From Hondaea fermentalgiana (taxonomy: Eukaryota > Sar > Bigyra > Thraustochytrida > Thraustochytriidae): a stretch of 64,000 nucleotides of DNA. How positions within the stretch are numbered: position 1 is the first letter of the stretch; each line of letters starts with the position of its first letter. The notes below the pieces were generated by a model. It had not been told where the DNA came from. It saw only the letters and a list, made by a program, of their open reading frames with translations, and did not search any database. The stretch covers positions 461,405 to 525,404 of the forward strand of contig NPFB01000006.1 of assembly GCA_014084085.1 (NCBI GenBank), given 5' to 3'. A program made the position numbers and the translations under genes. Shown here in pieces: positions 1 through 10,464 of this stretch.

Positions 1-761
1 AGAGCGTCACGCATCGATGCTCTGTTTCAAAGTATTTCACGCCTACGTCAACGGTGACGCCCCGCTCGCGCTCGTCCTCATGCTCATCGAGAACCCAGGC
101 GAACGCAAATGAGCCTTTGTTCAGGACCTTGGCCTCTTTTTCAAATTTATGCATGTCACGCTGCGAAACGTACTTGAGCTTGTACAAAAGATGGCCCATG
201 AGCGTACTTTTGCCAGCGTCGACGTGGCCAATCACGACGAGATTCAGGTTTGGCTTCTCGTCCGCCTCACCAGGATCCAGCTTCAGCTTGTCCAGCTTGC
301 TCACAAACTTGGCATAAGCGCCAGGACCAGGGGCGCCCGCGCTAGCTGTGCCTGCACCTGCACCTGCACCTGCGCCGCTCCGCGAAGAAGGGGCGGCCTT
401 GGGCTTGGGAGCTGGCGCGGCCTCGGGTGCCGCTGAAGCTGCATTCGCTTGTGGGGCTGCTGAGGCAACAGCAGCAGCAGGAGTCTGTGAGGCAGATGAT
501 GATTCGCCCTTTCCTGCGCCGCCAAGGCTCAAGACAACGGGCTTGCTCGCTGCGGCAGGCTTCGAGTCTGTTCCCGTCCCCTTTGTAGTGTTGTTCGCAT
601 GGGCCTCGTCCAGAAGCTGTGACATTGCTGCGTCCATGTTTCCGCCATGAGCTTGAAGGGCTTCACGAATGCGAGCTTGCGGGACACCATCAAGGAGTTC
701 AGTCATTTGAAACACCTTGCCGGTTAAATCCATCGCACTTTGTCCCTGTTGTCCGTGTTGC

Positions 762-793
<32 letters not shown>

Positions 794-937
794 GGAGGGA
801 TGCTGTGCGTTTGCGTTGGATTTCTTGCCTTTGTTCTTGCCTTTTTTGTTCTGCTTCTTGCTGTTTGAAATGATAAAAGATTGAGCCCCGGGCGCAGGAG
901 CCGGTGCTGCAGGGAACGCATCTGGAGGCGGTGGTGC

Positions 938-976
<39 letters not shown>

Positions 977-1360
977 TGCGTTCAGATCCTGGCTGGATCC
1001 GTATTGCGCGGCAAGCATCGCGGCCTCTTGGGCCTCATACTCTTCATCGTAATAGTCCTGCAATACGAGTGATTTTCGTCGTCGTCTCTGGTCAGTTCGC
1101 CGCTCCGCCCTCTTTTCTCTCTCTCTTGCGCGCGCGAGCGAGGCGGGGATGGCGTGTCCCCGAGAGCTTCGCGTTCCCCGTCCGCGCGGCGCCCGCTATC
1201 TCGTTCTTCATTCACACACCCTGCCTCGTTGCGCCGCCCTTCTTATTTGGTTCTCCGCGGCTCACGCGGCTCGCACGGGTATCGGCTGCGCAGCACTTAC
1301 CTCGTCGTCGTAGTCGTCGTACAGGTCGTCCGCGTCGTACGTGGGGTTGATGCGCCTCAT
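1..1360 (-). CDS. HBS1: HBS1-like translational GTPase, 5' part (two exons; runs off the left edge)
   Basis: HBS1 is an EF-1alpha/eRF3-family GTPase that works with Dom34/Pelota to rescue stalled ribosomes (no-go and non-stop decay) in the cytosol. Exon 1 is 1301-1360 (20 codons, [20 protein letters not shown], the acidic HBS1 N-terminus). The intron 1058-1300 has donor GTAAGT and acceptor CAG and is phase 0; exon 2 runs from 1057 to the edge. About 372 residues are visible: two glutamine runs, a helical HBS1 N-terminal segment ([20 protein letters not shown]), an Ala/Pro-rich linker, then the G1 motif [16 protein letters not shown] and the switch region [20 protein letters not shown]. The residues after G1 ([16 protein letters not shown]) match HBS1 rather than eRF3 or EF-1alpha. 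The remaining G motifs and beta barrels lie outside the window. The gene is divergent from TIM13. Confidence 0.9.
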
Positions 1361-1918
1361 CTTCGCGTCTCCGCTCTCGAATTCGAGTTCAAATTCGGAT
1401 TTGTTCACTAGTAGTGCCTACTACAAAAAACAGAGACAGAGCCACTGTTCAAGCTTGGATTTGAAGTCGAATTTTCTTTTTTTACCATGGTGAATTTGAA
1501 TTTGTTGCATAGTAGGACTCGAAGCCAAGCCAGCCAGAGCGAGCGGCCGTGTGGTGGGCCCAACAGAGATAAAGCTTCTATATTTCACTTGCGACGCGCA
1601 TAGTCCTACTTGTGGCCGCCGGATAGCCGACTTGGCCCCGCGGGCGGCGATTGGCCGTGGACCACTCGCGAAGCAAGCAGTGGACTTGGCTTGCTTGCTT
1701 GCGAGAGAGAGAGAGAGCAGTCAGCTTATCTATCTCCGACGCGCAGCTCGCCAGACGTCGCCCGCGCGCCGAGAACCCCGCTTGCAGCGCTCGCGTCTCC
1801 GTGCCACCGCCGCCACCCGCCGCCTCGCGCACGTGTGCCGCTGCGCTCCCCGCGACGCGGAGAGTGCTCGAAGAAGCGTAGATCGGGAAAAGCCGCAAGC
1901 TAGCTAGTAGTAGCCAGA
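1361..1918. other. Intergenic, divergent promoter region of HBS1 and TIM13
   Basis: About 560 bases between two divergent starts. There is an A/T-rich stretch near 1420-1510 and a GA-rich run near 1702-1716. Open frames here are short and overlap each other, and I see no gene or RNA. Confidence 0.6.
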
Positions 1919-2167
1919 ATGGCGGGCCAGGTCTCCCCGGAGCAGCAGCAGCAGCTTCTGCAGCAGGTGCGCAGCGAGGTGCAGGCGCAGGCTCTGCAGG
2001 AGATGTTTACTAAGATCTCGGAGAAGTGCTTTGTCAAGTGCCTGTCCAAGCCGGGCTCCAAGCTTAGCTCCAGCGAGCAAAAGTGCCTGGCCATGTGCAT
2101 GGATCGCTACATGGACACCATGAACGTCGTCTCCCAGGCCATGGTCCAGCGCGGACAGCAGCAGTAG
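1919..2167 (+). CDS. TIM13: Mitochondrial small Tim chaperone, TIM13-like
   Basis: This 82-residue protein is of the small Tim family, intermembrane-space chaperones that escort hydrophobic carrier and TIM22/TIM23 substrates, TIM13 as a hexamer with TIM8. It has the twin CX3C motif that defines the family: C37-x3-C41 (CFVKC) and C56-x3-C60 (CLAMC), separated by 14 residues, flanked by two amphipathic helices. The N-terminal helix is Gln-rich (SPEQQQQLLQQVRSEVQAQA), as in TIM13. No targeting peptide is expected, because import uses the Mia40 disulfide relay. Length is typical. The ATG is preceded by an adenine-rich context (CCAGAATGG) and no in-frame ATG lies upstream. TIM13 fits better than TIM8, TIM9 or TIM10 by the QALQEMFTKISEKCFVKC helix, but the assignment within the family rests on short similarity. 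Confidence 0.85.
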   Translation: MAGQVSPEQQQQLLQQVRSEVQAQALQEMFTKISEKCFVKCLSKPGSKLSSSEQKCLAMCMDRYMDTMNVVSQAMVQRGQQQ

Positions 2168-2505
2168 ACCTGCGCGTGTCCTTGGGACGGACGCTCCGGG
2201 CATACGCACGCGCAAAACCAGCCAGCCTACAGTATACGTAATCTGCTTTTTCTCTTATTCCATCACCCTCTTCCTCTTTCTTTTTGCTTCTCCTCCATTT
2301 TTCTCCATGGCTCTTCCTTCGTTACGCCAGCCAGACCAAACACTCAGCCCGTAAGCAAACAGGCAAGTGAGCAAACAACCAAGCAAACAAGATTTATTGG
2401 TCTTGGTGTCAAGGGCAATACATGTCAATCATATCGGGTGAATCGAAAGAAGCGCAGCATCTTTTGAATTCCAAATGCCGCTTGCTCGCTCGCTCGCTCG
2501 CTTGA
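2168..2505. other. Intergenic, convergent 3' ends of TIM13 and NCAPD3
   Basis: About 340 bases of pyrimidine-rich sequence followed by AAGCAAAC-type repeats and a short (CGCT)n run near 2484-2500. It is presumably the two 3' untranslated regions. No gene seen. Confidence 0.5.
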
Positions 2506-5500
2506 TCACTCGTCGTCCCCCATGGCCATGAGCTGCTTTGTAAGATCGTTGCTCTTTTCGGCCTCGCGCCCCTTGCCCATGTTAGCCAGCGACGGCGTCA
2601 GCGACCACTTGCGTCTCCGCATCGTTGCCACCGTGGCCGGTGGTGCCGCCGTCAAAGGCGTCGCGGCCTTGAATGTAAGTGTTGGCCGCCGCGGCGTGCC
2701 GACGTTGCTGCCCGCGCTCTTGTTTTCCTTGGTGACGGAATTCTGTTCGAGACGCCGCGGCGCCGAGGACGCGCCGAGGTTCATCTCCTCGAGCAAGCTC
2801 TTGCGCCGGTTCTTCTTGGAATGTGACTTGGGAATTGGTGTCTTGAGGACGCCTGTCGCGGTTCGAGCCGCAACATCGCGCGCCGAGGGTTGCCAGGTGA
2901 CGCCAGACACACGACGCGATGCCGTTCCAGGCGCCACCAGGCGCGCCTTCTTGATAGTCGAAGGCCGAACACGCTTCGCAGGGCTCGCTTCGGCACCATC
3001 GTCCACTGTCACGGCAACCGAGCGCCGTCTCTTCTTGGCCATCTTCTCGTTCTCGCGCTCGGCGCGCCGCGCTTCCTCCTTGTCGAGACGCGCAATTTCG
3101 AATTCTAGCTCGTTCGAAAGGTTCGTATTCGCGCCAAGACTGAGCTCGAATTCTTCGGGAAAGGTCTTTTTCATCTTGATCAGATAGGAAATGGCCAGGC
3201 GAAGGAAGGGCGACTTATTTTGGACCAGCATGTGGTAAAACGAGAGCACAAGCGGAATGATGTGTTCCGCAAAGTTCTTGCGCTCGAGCTTTGTCAGCAT
3301 CTTGCTTTTGGCCTCGGCCATACGAGCTTGCACCGATTCCGACACGCTCGCAGAAAGGTCTGCCCCAGCTTCCATCTCCGAGACATCCGTGCGGGATGCC
3401 TTGAGCTCGATATGCGGAGACATGAGCACCGCGAAGCAGTCCTCGAGCATTGCGGCACGCGCCAAGCCCGTCTTGCTGGTCGGTAGCTCCAGCTTGCCGT
3501 CCAAAAAGTCGCCAATCACGTCGCGGCAGAGCTTATTCGTGACCTCTAGCTTGTGCGCCGCTGACATTGTCGACAGAAGAAGTTCGTACAGCTCGAGCCG
3601 CTGGGCAGCGCACTCCTTCGTGCGACCCGTGATACGCGAAGCGTATTGCAGTCTTGCCTTGGAGAGCATGCTCAGCGTCTGGCCTTGTCCATCGCCTTCT
3701 CTGGACACTGGCGGACAAAAGTGCTGACTCAAGTGAAACTTGTCCGTCTCCACCAGGTTGAATCCAAAGAGGACGTCGACAAAGCTGCCATGATAAAGGT
3801 TCGGGTTCTTGCTGGGAAAAATCTCTTGCAATGCAAAGCGCACTAGACCACGAATCTCCTCATCGGGGTCAGCTGCGCACATGAGGTACCTGGCAAACAT
3901 CACGCCGCGCCACTTCATGTAGTCCTCCTGCAAAAGGCCTGTGAGAAGAATGAGAGCATGTCTGCGCACCAGAGGCGCAGGGTCGGCAAGACATCCACAG
4001 ATCACGTCCATATGGGGGTCCACGATGTTCGCGTAGCGACGGCAGAGGTCGCCGAGAATGACAATCACGTTGCTTCGGATCACCTCGCTCTGCGCACACT
4101 GGTCAAGCTCACGAATGAGCATGCGCGTCGCCTTCTTGGCAGTAGCCTCGTCGCGTAGACAGATTTTTCCCGTGGCCACGAGTGCGGCAGGGCGCAACGC
4201 AGCAAGTACGGCTTCATCACCTGACTCGGGAGCCTCAGCCTCGTTGGAGGCAAGCATGCCCATTGCAAGCGTATTCAGTGATTCGTCGAGTGGAAGCAAC
4301 GCGCGGTTCTTGTCATCGGGATCGAAGCCAAGAATGGCGAGCTCTCCGACCATGAAGAGGGCCCGTTGCGCCGTCTCTACATGCTCGGTGGCGCCGGTTC
4401 CTACCTCGCGCAGAACCTTACCGCATTGCGCCTTGATGAGATCGCCCCAACGATTCACCATTTGCCGCGCCGCTTTTTCATCGGATGCCTTGGCAAGGCA
4501 CAGAGAGACCAGCGTCAAAAGTGCTTGCCGCAAAAGTGCGGTGTCGAGGTCAAGGGCCAGGACCTGGTCAAAGAGCGCAGCGGCCATTTCCGTGGCCTCT
4601 TGCGCTGGGATCGAGGCGGATGCACCCATGATGACATTCAGGACTCGCGCACGCACGTCTGCGCTCGCCTCGCTGCCGGCGTCTTCCTCATCGGCGTCTT
4701 GGTCAACAAAATACTTTTCCCATGCAGCCTTAATCAGACCCACATTCACAGCCTTGCGCGCCTTCGCCTTGACACGACCCTGGATTCCGGGTCCCTCGGA
4801 TCCGCCGCCCACGGCCACATCCAGCATTACCCAGGCTGCAAGGGACGTTGCTACGTCAGACGTCTCCATGGCAACGCGCAGGACTTTGTGAACGAGATTT
4901 GTGACACTAATCTTGGTCTTGCTTTCGGAGGCAAGCTCAAAAAAGCACTTTTGAAGGCAAGAAATGTGGTCTTGCGTCATGGCAGCCACCAGCCGCCACA
5001 CTTTGGTACCAGCATCATTTGCTTTCGACAGTGGGGCCACGATGTCAGTCGCAATGCTCTCTCGTGCTGTTTTTTGCACGGTCTGTTCCGGAGCGTACAC
5101 CAAAGGAAGCACAGTTTCCACCCAGATTGTAGCAACTTGGGTGCACATTTCTTCGCCTGCAGATTCGTCAAAGGCTTGGTAAAACTCAGAGACTGTTTGC
5201 AACGCAGCGTTTTGAATGGCCGGCGAAACATCGCGAGCGCGCTTGGCCACCTCGGCAAGATCGCGACCAATGATTTTGGCAAGACCACGCACGCGCTGCA
5301 CACGCACGTCGATGATGAAGGCCTGCATGCTTCGGGCGGCGCCGCGGCGAACCGTGACCTTGGGGTCTGCCAGTCTCCTGCGCAGCATACGGAGACAAGC
5401 TCTCACTGCGTCGCGCACGAGGGGCGCCAAAGAAGCAGCAACGTCCTCTCGTTCTTCTTCGTCCTTGTCCCCACTGCCAGCACCCTCGTCCACAGCGTTG

Positions 5501-6927
5501 TCAAAAGGCAAAGCTTCGAGGAGACCAGAGAATCCCTTGACGGCAGCCGCGCGCACAGCAGGAGACTTGTCTTCAGACCGAGCAAGAACAAGCTCCGCAA
5601 GGCCCTGAATCAGTTCACCGTTGCCGTCGCAGACCTGAAAAATGGCGCTGGCGAGCTCGGCAGCCAGTGCGCGTTGGGCCACCTCGCTGCTGTGTGACAA
5701 CTTGCTGAGGTATTTACAGAAGCGAAAGATGGTGCTGGTGCGGGCAGCACCGGTCGTGCAGCTGATGACGCGCAGCACGTTTGCAATGACAATGTTCCGC
5801 TTGTCAGCCTTGTCTGCGACATCAAAGCACAAGTGTTCAAGCAGCTTGAGCGCTCGCGTGGCCTCGAGGTCATCCTGACGTTTCAGAGCAGAGCGCTGTC
5901 CACTTGCATCGTTGCTGCTATTGCTGCTGCTGCTGCTGCTGCTGCTTGTTCCTGTCGTGGCATGACGAGCCACGAGGTCGGCAACAACTTTGGCGCAGAG
6001 ATCGACAAGCTTGCCCGATTTGGTACTCTTGAAGACCAGGAGGGACTCTTTGAAAAATTCGGTTTCCACGGCGGTCGCCAGCTTCTTGCTTGGTGCCTCT
6101 GTCGCACGCGTCTTTTTTCGGCCGCCTTCGCCGTTCATCAGGTGATCATCACCGTCTTCGTCCTCGTCGTCGTCATCATCGCCGTCGCTCTCGTCTTTAT
6201 TGCCGTGCGCCCTGCGTTGCAGCCTTTCGTCGCCCTCTGAGCTCGGCTCGTGCCCGGCGCTCTCATCAGTAAGCTGCGCGAAAGCGTACAAGACTTTTTC
6301 GTGGAGTTCGGGTGTTTCTGCGCCACAACGGAGAAGCACCTGGATAAGGTTCGGAATCACATTCGCAGCGAGACAGCGCAGGACGACAGGACGAGTATCA
6401 CAAAGTTGGCAGAGCGTCGCGAGGGTGGTAGAGGAGGAAGTCGTCGCGTTGGCCTCATTTGAGATCATCGGCTTCAGTACCATGCGCATGAGCGAGGCGC
6501 GGAACATTTGGTAAGATACAGCCCCAGGAATCTTGAGCAGCGCAAGGTAGGTGCGCGCGGCCTTTGTCCAAAAAGGCTTCGAGGTATCGGCGAGGGCTTG
6601 CGCCAATCCAAACTGGAGAAGGATCCGCTGCATTCTCGGGCTGCTTGTTGCCTCGGAATCGCGAATGCCAAAGGCTGTGGTGTAGAAGTTCTCGCTTGAG
6701 GTGGACTCTGCCACCGCAAGGACGGCCTCGACGGCGTCCTGGAGTTCTTCGAGTGGGGCGGCACCCGATGGCGCGGAAACGAAGCCGTCGTCAAGGAGTG
6801 CCTCGAGACGACTCGCAAGTTCTTCGCCATCCGCCTTTTGCAGGTCACGGTTCGTGCGCAGGGCGCCGTCGAGGCCAGCCTTGGCCAGCGCCTGCACGGC
6901 ATCCTCAAGGTCCGCGGTACGTGGCAT
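2506..6927 (-). CDS. NCAPD3: Condensin-II complex subunit D3 (HEAT-repeat protein)
   Basis: The 1473-residue protein is one uninterrupted exon. It is an alpha-helical HEAT-repeat protein; the most conserved stretch, around residues 975-1030, includes DPAPLVRRHALILLTGLLQ followed by EDYMKW, the Cnd1 signature of condensin-II D3 rather than condensin-I D2 (NCAPD2). Length is close to that of animal and plant D3 (about 1300-1500). Condensin II shapes chromosomes in the nucleus and needs NCAPH2 and NCAPG2, which are not here. There is an acidic linker near residues 225-240, a Ser/Asn run near 300, and a basic C-terminal tail with likely nuclear localisation signals (KKRRRS). The tail also has many Ser/Thr-Pro sites (TPRR, LTPS), plausible CDK targets by analogy. 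The start ATG at 6927 has no competitor upstream. Confidence 0.88.
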   Translation of the reverse strand: MPRTADLEDAVQALAKAGLDGALRTNRDLQKADGEELASRLEALLDDGFVSAPSGAAPLEELQDAVEAVLAVAESTSSENFYTTAFGIRDSEATSSPRMQRILLQFGLAQALADTSKPFWTKAARTYLALLKIPGAVSYQMFRASLMRMVLKPMISNEANATTSSSTTLATLCQLCDTRPVVLRCLAANVIPNLIQVLLRCGAETPELHEKVLYAFAQLTDESAGHEPSSEGDERLQRRAHGNKDESDGDDDDDEDEDGDDHLMNGEGGRKKTRATEAPSKKLATAVETEFFKESLLVFKSTKSGKLVDLCAKVVADLVARHATTGTSSSSSSSSNSSNDASGQRSALKRQDDLEATRALKLLEHLCFDVADKADKRNIVIANVLRVISCTTGAARTSTIFRFCKYLSKLSHSSEVAQRALAAELASAIFQVCDGNGELIQGLAELVLARSEDKSPAVRAAAVKGFSGLLEALPFDNAVDEGAGSGDKDEEEREDVAASLAPLVRDAVRACLRMLRRRLADPKVTVRRGAARSMQAFIIDVRVQRVRGLAKIIGRDLAEVAKRARDVSPAIQNAALQTVSEFYQAFDESAGEEMCTQVATIWVETVLPLVYAPEQTVQKTARESIATDIVAPLSKANDAGTKVWRLVAAMTQDHISCLQKCFFELASESKTKISVTNLVHKVLRVAMETSDVATSLAAWVMLDVAVGGGSEGPGIQGRVKAKARKAVNVGLIKAAWEKYFVDQDADEEDAGSEASADVRARVLNVIMGASASIPAQEATEMAAALFDQVLALDLDTALLRQALLTLVSLCLAKASDEKAARQMVNRWGDLIKAQCGKVLREVGTGATEHVETAQRALFMVGELAILGFDPDDKNRALLPLDESLNTLAMGMLASNEAEAPESGDEAVLAALRPAALVATGKICLRDEATAKKATRMLIRELDQCAQSEVIRSNVIVILGDLCRRYANIVDPHMDVICGCLADPAPLVRRHALILLTGLLQEDYMKWRGVMFARYLMCAADPDEEIRGLVRFALQEIFPSKNPNLYHGSFVDVLFGFNLVETDKFHLSQHFCPPVSREGDGQGQTLSMLSKARLQYASRITGRTKECAAQRLELYELLLSTMSAAHKLEVTNKLCRDVIGDFLDGKLELPTSKTGLARAAMLEDCFAVLMSPHIELKASRTDVSEMEAGADLSASVSESVQARMAEAKSKMLTKLERKNFAEHIIPLVLSFYHMLVQNKSPFLRLAISYLIKMKKTFPEEFELSLGANTNLSNELEFEIARLDKEEARRAERENEKMAKKRRRSVAVTVDDGAEASPAKRVRPSTIKKARLVAPGTASRRVSGVTWQPSARDVAARTATGVLKTPIPKSHSKKNRRKSLLEEMNLGASSAPRRLEQNSVTKENKSAGSNVGTPRRPTLTFKAATPLTAAPPATVATMRRRKWSLTPSLANMGKGREAEKSNDLTKQLMAMGDDE

Positions 6928-7493
6928 CTCGTGCGAACAAGGGGATCTTAGGACGGACCCGACCCCACCGATTTATGTTTGCTCTGTTGCTTCGACCGGG
7001 GTGAGCCTACAGAGTGAGAATACGCGAGTGCGTAGTAGGGCGGTGCTCCCGTGCGTGGAGAGCGCAGATCACGTGCACGCGCACACGCACGCGCACGCGC
7101 TCCGATCGATGGAGACGCGGGCGCACGGGGGGTGATCTGGGTCTAACCAACTCGGCCCACTCACTAGCGAGGAGCAGCGCGAAAACGAGCAACCGCCGCA
7201 AAGAGGTCTATTTTAATAGACCCTTTTCGAGCAAGAGCTGGAGGAGGTGCTTGAGCGCATCGGAGAGCGAGCATCCATCCAGATGAGCACGAAAGAGCAC
7301 GTGAGCACAAGCGCGCCAACAGGAGACCATGGCGGACGTGCTCTCTGTGCATAATAAGTAGTAAGGAAAAAGAAGTGTCCTGCATGCATGGCAAGGATTG
7401 TAAAATTTGTAATCTGGAGCATGAGCACAGAACTATTCGCAAAAGAACGGCATGTGCAAGCATTATAAAGTTGATACGTGCGCGTTTGTTTGT
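6928..7493. other. Intergenic, NCAPD3 promoter side and ABCG 3' end
   Basis: About 570 bases. A (CACGCG)n-like purine/pyrimidine run lies at 7073-7100. I see no coding or RNA signal. Confidence 0.5.
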
Positions 7494-9557
7494 TTAGCTA
7501 GTAAAGTTCCGGGCCTTCCAGACGAGAGCAAAAAGGGCGCCAATTCTAAAAAGAGCAAAGATTGCTACCTGCATACCAATGTAAAAACCAACCATGTCCG
7601 TTTCGACGTTCATTTCCTCGAGAAACATTTGACAGGCGATCACACTGGAAGGTGAGTTCGGGTTTGATGGCTCGCAACGGTTGCCGCCAAATTCGGTAAT
7701 CATACCGAGATTCAGACCGTAGGTAAGAGAGCAAAGCCACTGTGCCCAGCGCAAAAAGACGGGGATCTGATCGACGCTGACAAAGAGGCCAGTGAAGAGA
7801 AGCTGAGGCACGAAGACCAAAGGGGCGATCTCCTGCGCGCTTTTGACATCCGGGGCGAGCGAGCCAGCGAAGAAGGCGTATGACGCAGAAACAAGACTGA
7901 GCATAAAGAGTTCTCCCACGAGAGCGAAAAAGTTGCCCTGATAGTCCACGAGCCAGTACTCGATGATGACAACGAGAAGAGAGGTTAGAAAGTAGAGGAT
8001 GCACTCGATGGCAACCTTGCTGAGAAAGTACGGTGTGCTCCTGTACGATCCCGTGCTATATTCGCGCAAGAACGTCACGCGCTCCATGGGGAGCGTAAGG
8101 AGGACAGGCTGACTGGCACCAAACATTGCACCGATAAACATGTTGGTAAGCGCGCCAAAATGACCGCGAAGCTCGTACCCTTCGTCGTTGATGTCGGCGG
8201 ATCCAAGAAAGATGAGCGCAAAGAGAATGTTCAAAAAGGCCGTGATACCAAAGCGGCCGATGAGGGCCCCCTTGTCACGGACGATATTGCGAAGCTCGCG
8301 CTTTGTCAGCTCCGAGAGCTGAGTCCAAACGCTTGATGCTGTGCGCTCTCCGTCGAAGAGCTCCCCGTGGCCAGCAGGGACCTGGATGGAGCTCCCTTGG
8401 CGCTTCGCGAGGGCGTCGTCCGTTTCATTGTTGTTGGATCCCTCGACCATGATCTCGACGTTCGAGGCTTTGCCGGCCTCTTCGTTGATGCGCGGAAGGT
8501 CGTTTTCCTTTTTCGTCTGTGCCAGCAAGAGAATAAAATCTGCAGGATTCGTGTTGGGCGGCAAGGGAAAGCCATGGTTGCTAAAGTTTTCGGGGATGGT
8601 GGCCACCTGTCCATTGTAGATGATGTTGCCGTGCGCAAGCGCCATGACCTTGTCAAAAATGGAAAACGTCTCGGAGGAGGGCTGGTGAATGGTGCAGAGA
8701 ACGGCACAGCCGGAGCGACTGAGGGCCTTGAGGATGGAGACCACCTTCCAGGAGCTATACGAGTCAAGGCCCGAGGTGGGTTCGTCGAGAAAGAGAATGC
8801 TTGGGGAGGTGACGAGCTCAATGCCGATGCTAACGCGCTTCTTCTCACCGCCACTGAGGCCGCGAACCATTTCGGACCCGCACATTGTGTTGGCGACATG
8901 ATCGATGCCGAGGCTGACCATGAGCTCGTCGACGATTTGCTTGCGTTCTTCGGCAGATACCGTGTTGGGAAGACGAAGCTTGGCAGAGAACTCGAGCGCC
9001 TCGCGCGCGGTGGCTGTGGCAAAGAGCGCGTCCTCTTGCAGCACGTAGGCGACGTTCTTGCGATATCTGATGGGGTTCACGGGAGCGCCGTTAACATAGA
9101 CGTTGCCAGAGACGACCTTTTTCCCTGTTCCGCTGATGCGGCCAGCGAGGACGTTCATGAGTGAGGACTTGCCGGCGCCCGAGGCGCCAATGAGAGCCAT
9201 GAGTTCGTGGCTGCCGACCTTGCCGCTGATGCGCTTGAGGATATCACGGCCCTTGATCTGCAGATAGACATCTTCCCACTCGAGCGAGGTAGGTTTGCTG
9301 GACTTGGCCAGCGCCGCAAAGTTGGGCGTGAACTCGAGCTCGCCGTAAAAGTCCTTTTCGCCGCCGCTCTTCGCCGGCGTCGTTGCCACCTCTTGCTGGT
9401 CTTGCTGGACCTGGGCTTGCTCGTCGACCTTTTTCACATCGCCGTTCGCGGACCCGTTCTCGGGGCCGTCGCCAAGGCTGCCGTTGGCACTGGCCGGGCC
9501 GACCTCCTCGACGTCGACCGTCGCGCGCGTGCTCTCTCCATGGTCTTGGAGCGCCAT
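7494..9557 (-). CDS. ABC transporter, ABCG (White/BCRP) half-transporter
   Basis: The 687-residue protein has the reverse order (nucleotide-binding domain, then membrane domain) typical of ABCG half-transporters, which export lipids, sterols or xenobiotics as dimers. Seen motifs: Walker A GASGAGKSS at about residues 124-132, signature LSGGEKKR at about 233-240, Walker B plus D-loop ILFLDEPTSGLD at about 253-264 and the switch His in CTIHQPSS. The membrane half (about 410-687) starts with QLSELTKRELRNIVRDKGAL and contains around six hydrophobic segments, with an extracellular loop bearing cysteines (GGNRCEPSNPNSPSSVIACQ) before the last one, as in ABCG2-like proteins. The first 70 residues are polar and disordered. 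It is full length and intron-free; the ATG at 9557 is the first in frame. The substrate cannot be read from sequence. Confidence 0.93.
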   Translation of the reverse strand: MALQDHGESTRATVDVEEVGPASANGSLGDGPENGSANGDVKKVDEQAQVQQDQQEVATTPAKSGGEKDFYGELEFTPNFAALAKSSKPTSLEWEDVYLQIKGRDILKRISGKVGSHELMALIGASGAGKSSLMNVLAGRISGTGKKVVSGNVYVNGAPVNPIRYRKNVAYVLQEDALFATATAREALEFSAKLRLPNTVSAEERKQIVDELMVSLGIDHVANTMCGSEMVRGLSGGEKKRVSIGIELVTSPSILFLDEPTSGLDSYSSWKVVSILKALSRSGCAVLCTIHQPSSETFSIFDKVMALAHGNIIYNGQVATIPENFSNHGFPLPPNTNPADFILLLAQTKKENDLPRINEEAGKASNVEIMVEGSNNNETDDALAKRQGSSIQVPAGHGELFDGERTASSVWTQLSELTKRELRNIVRDKGALIGRFGITAFLNILFALIFLGSADINDEGYELRGHFGALTNMFIGAMFGASQPVLLTLPMERVTFLREYSTGSYRSTPYFLSKVAIECILYFLTSLLVVIIEYWLVDYQGNFFALVGELFMLSLVSASYAFFAGSLAPDVKSAQEIAPLVFVPQLLFTGLFVSVDQIPVFLRWAQWLCSLTYGLNLGMITEFGGNRCEPSNPNSPSSVIACQMFLEEMNVETDMVGFYIGMQVAIFALFRIGALFALVWKARNFTS

Positions 9558-10141
9558 CTCGTCAAGGGTTCAGGTTCTCTCGTGTACAGTAGTATAGTCT
9601 ACACCGCTCACGCCGTCGGAGTCGGGCGGGTCACGCTCGCGTCCGCGCTCGCTTTCCGCTGCCCCTGCCCCTCGCAGCCCGAAGGCGGGTCGACCGTCCT
9701 GCGCAGCGTTACGTTTCTGCACGCGCGCCCGCTCGCCCTGGCTGCGACAAGTCTTGACGCCTCGTGAGTGGAAGGAAGGCGAGGCAAGCCAGAGCGAGGC
9801 TCGGTCGCGGCGGCTCCGTTGGATCGACCGTGTCCACGCGGTTCGTTCGCGGCCGCCGAGGGAGGGAGGCCCTGCCTGTCCTGTGCTACAGATGCCGCTC
9901 CTGCCCTCTCTCTGCCTGCCGCCGGTTGCGGCTGCTGCTGCTGCTGCCGCGCCTGCGGCTCAGAAAACGTCCCGCGCGCTGACGAATGTTCAAGGTTCGC
10001 GAGGAGGCGTTGCCGATCTGCGCGGCCTGAGCTCCATCCCTCCCTCCATCCACACCACCGGCAGAGCCGGCCAAGAAAGCACGGCGTGCCTGCCGCTCGC
10101 CGCTCCGGTTCGCTGTTCCGTTTCGACCCGCGCGGGGAGAA

Positions 10142-10176
10142 GGAGAGCAAGAGCAAGAGCAAGAGCAAGAGCAAGC
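10142..10176. repeat. (GAGCAA)n microsatellite
   Basis: About five to six perfect copies of a hexamer (AGAGCA phase) in the ABCG upstream region. Confidence 0.85.
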
Positions 10177-10398
10177 GCGCGTGCAGGCCGCCGAAGACGA
10201 GGCGCCGGTGCGTAGCAGTAGAGGTGAAGGCAGCACAACCGCCACCGGCTGGCCAGCCAGGAGGCCGGCGATTATACCGCTCTTGGTCGGTCGGGGCGGA
10301 AGACTGGGATGACCGTCGATGGCGGCGGGCTGGCTGGAAGGAGGCCGGATGCTTGCGGACATCGCGATGAGTGGGTGGCGGCGGCGCCCGGAAGAGAG

Positions 10399-10431
10399 GC
10401 AGCAGCAGCTGCAGCAGCAGCAGCAGCAGCA

Positions 10432-10463
<32 letters not shown>
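10399..10463. repeat. Adjacent (CAG)n and (CTGG)n microsatellites
   Basis: An interrupted CAG run at 10399-10432 is followed directly by (CTGG)n to about 10463. It is non-coding by context. Confidence 0.85.

Positions 10464-10464
<1 letters not shown>

Noticed and set aside
4366..5697. 443-codon plus-strand frame inside NCAPD3
   Set aside because: Shadow of the condensin gene, which has clear homology and a complete single exon.
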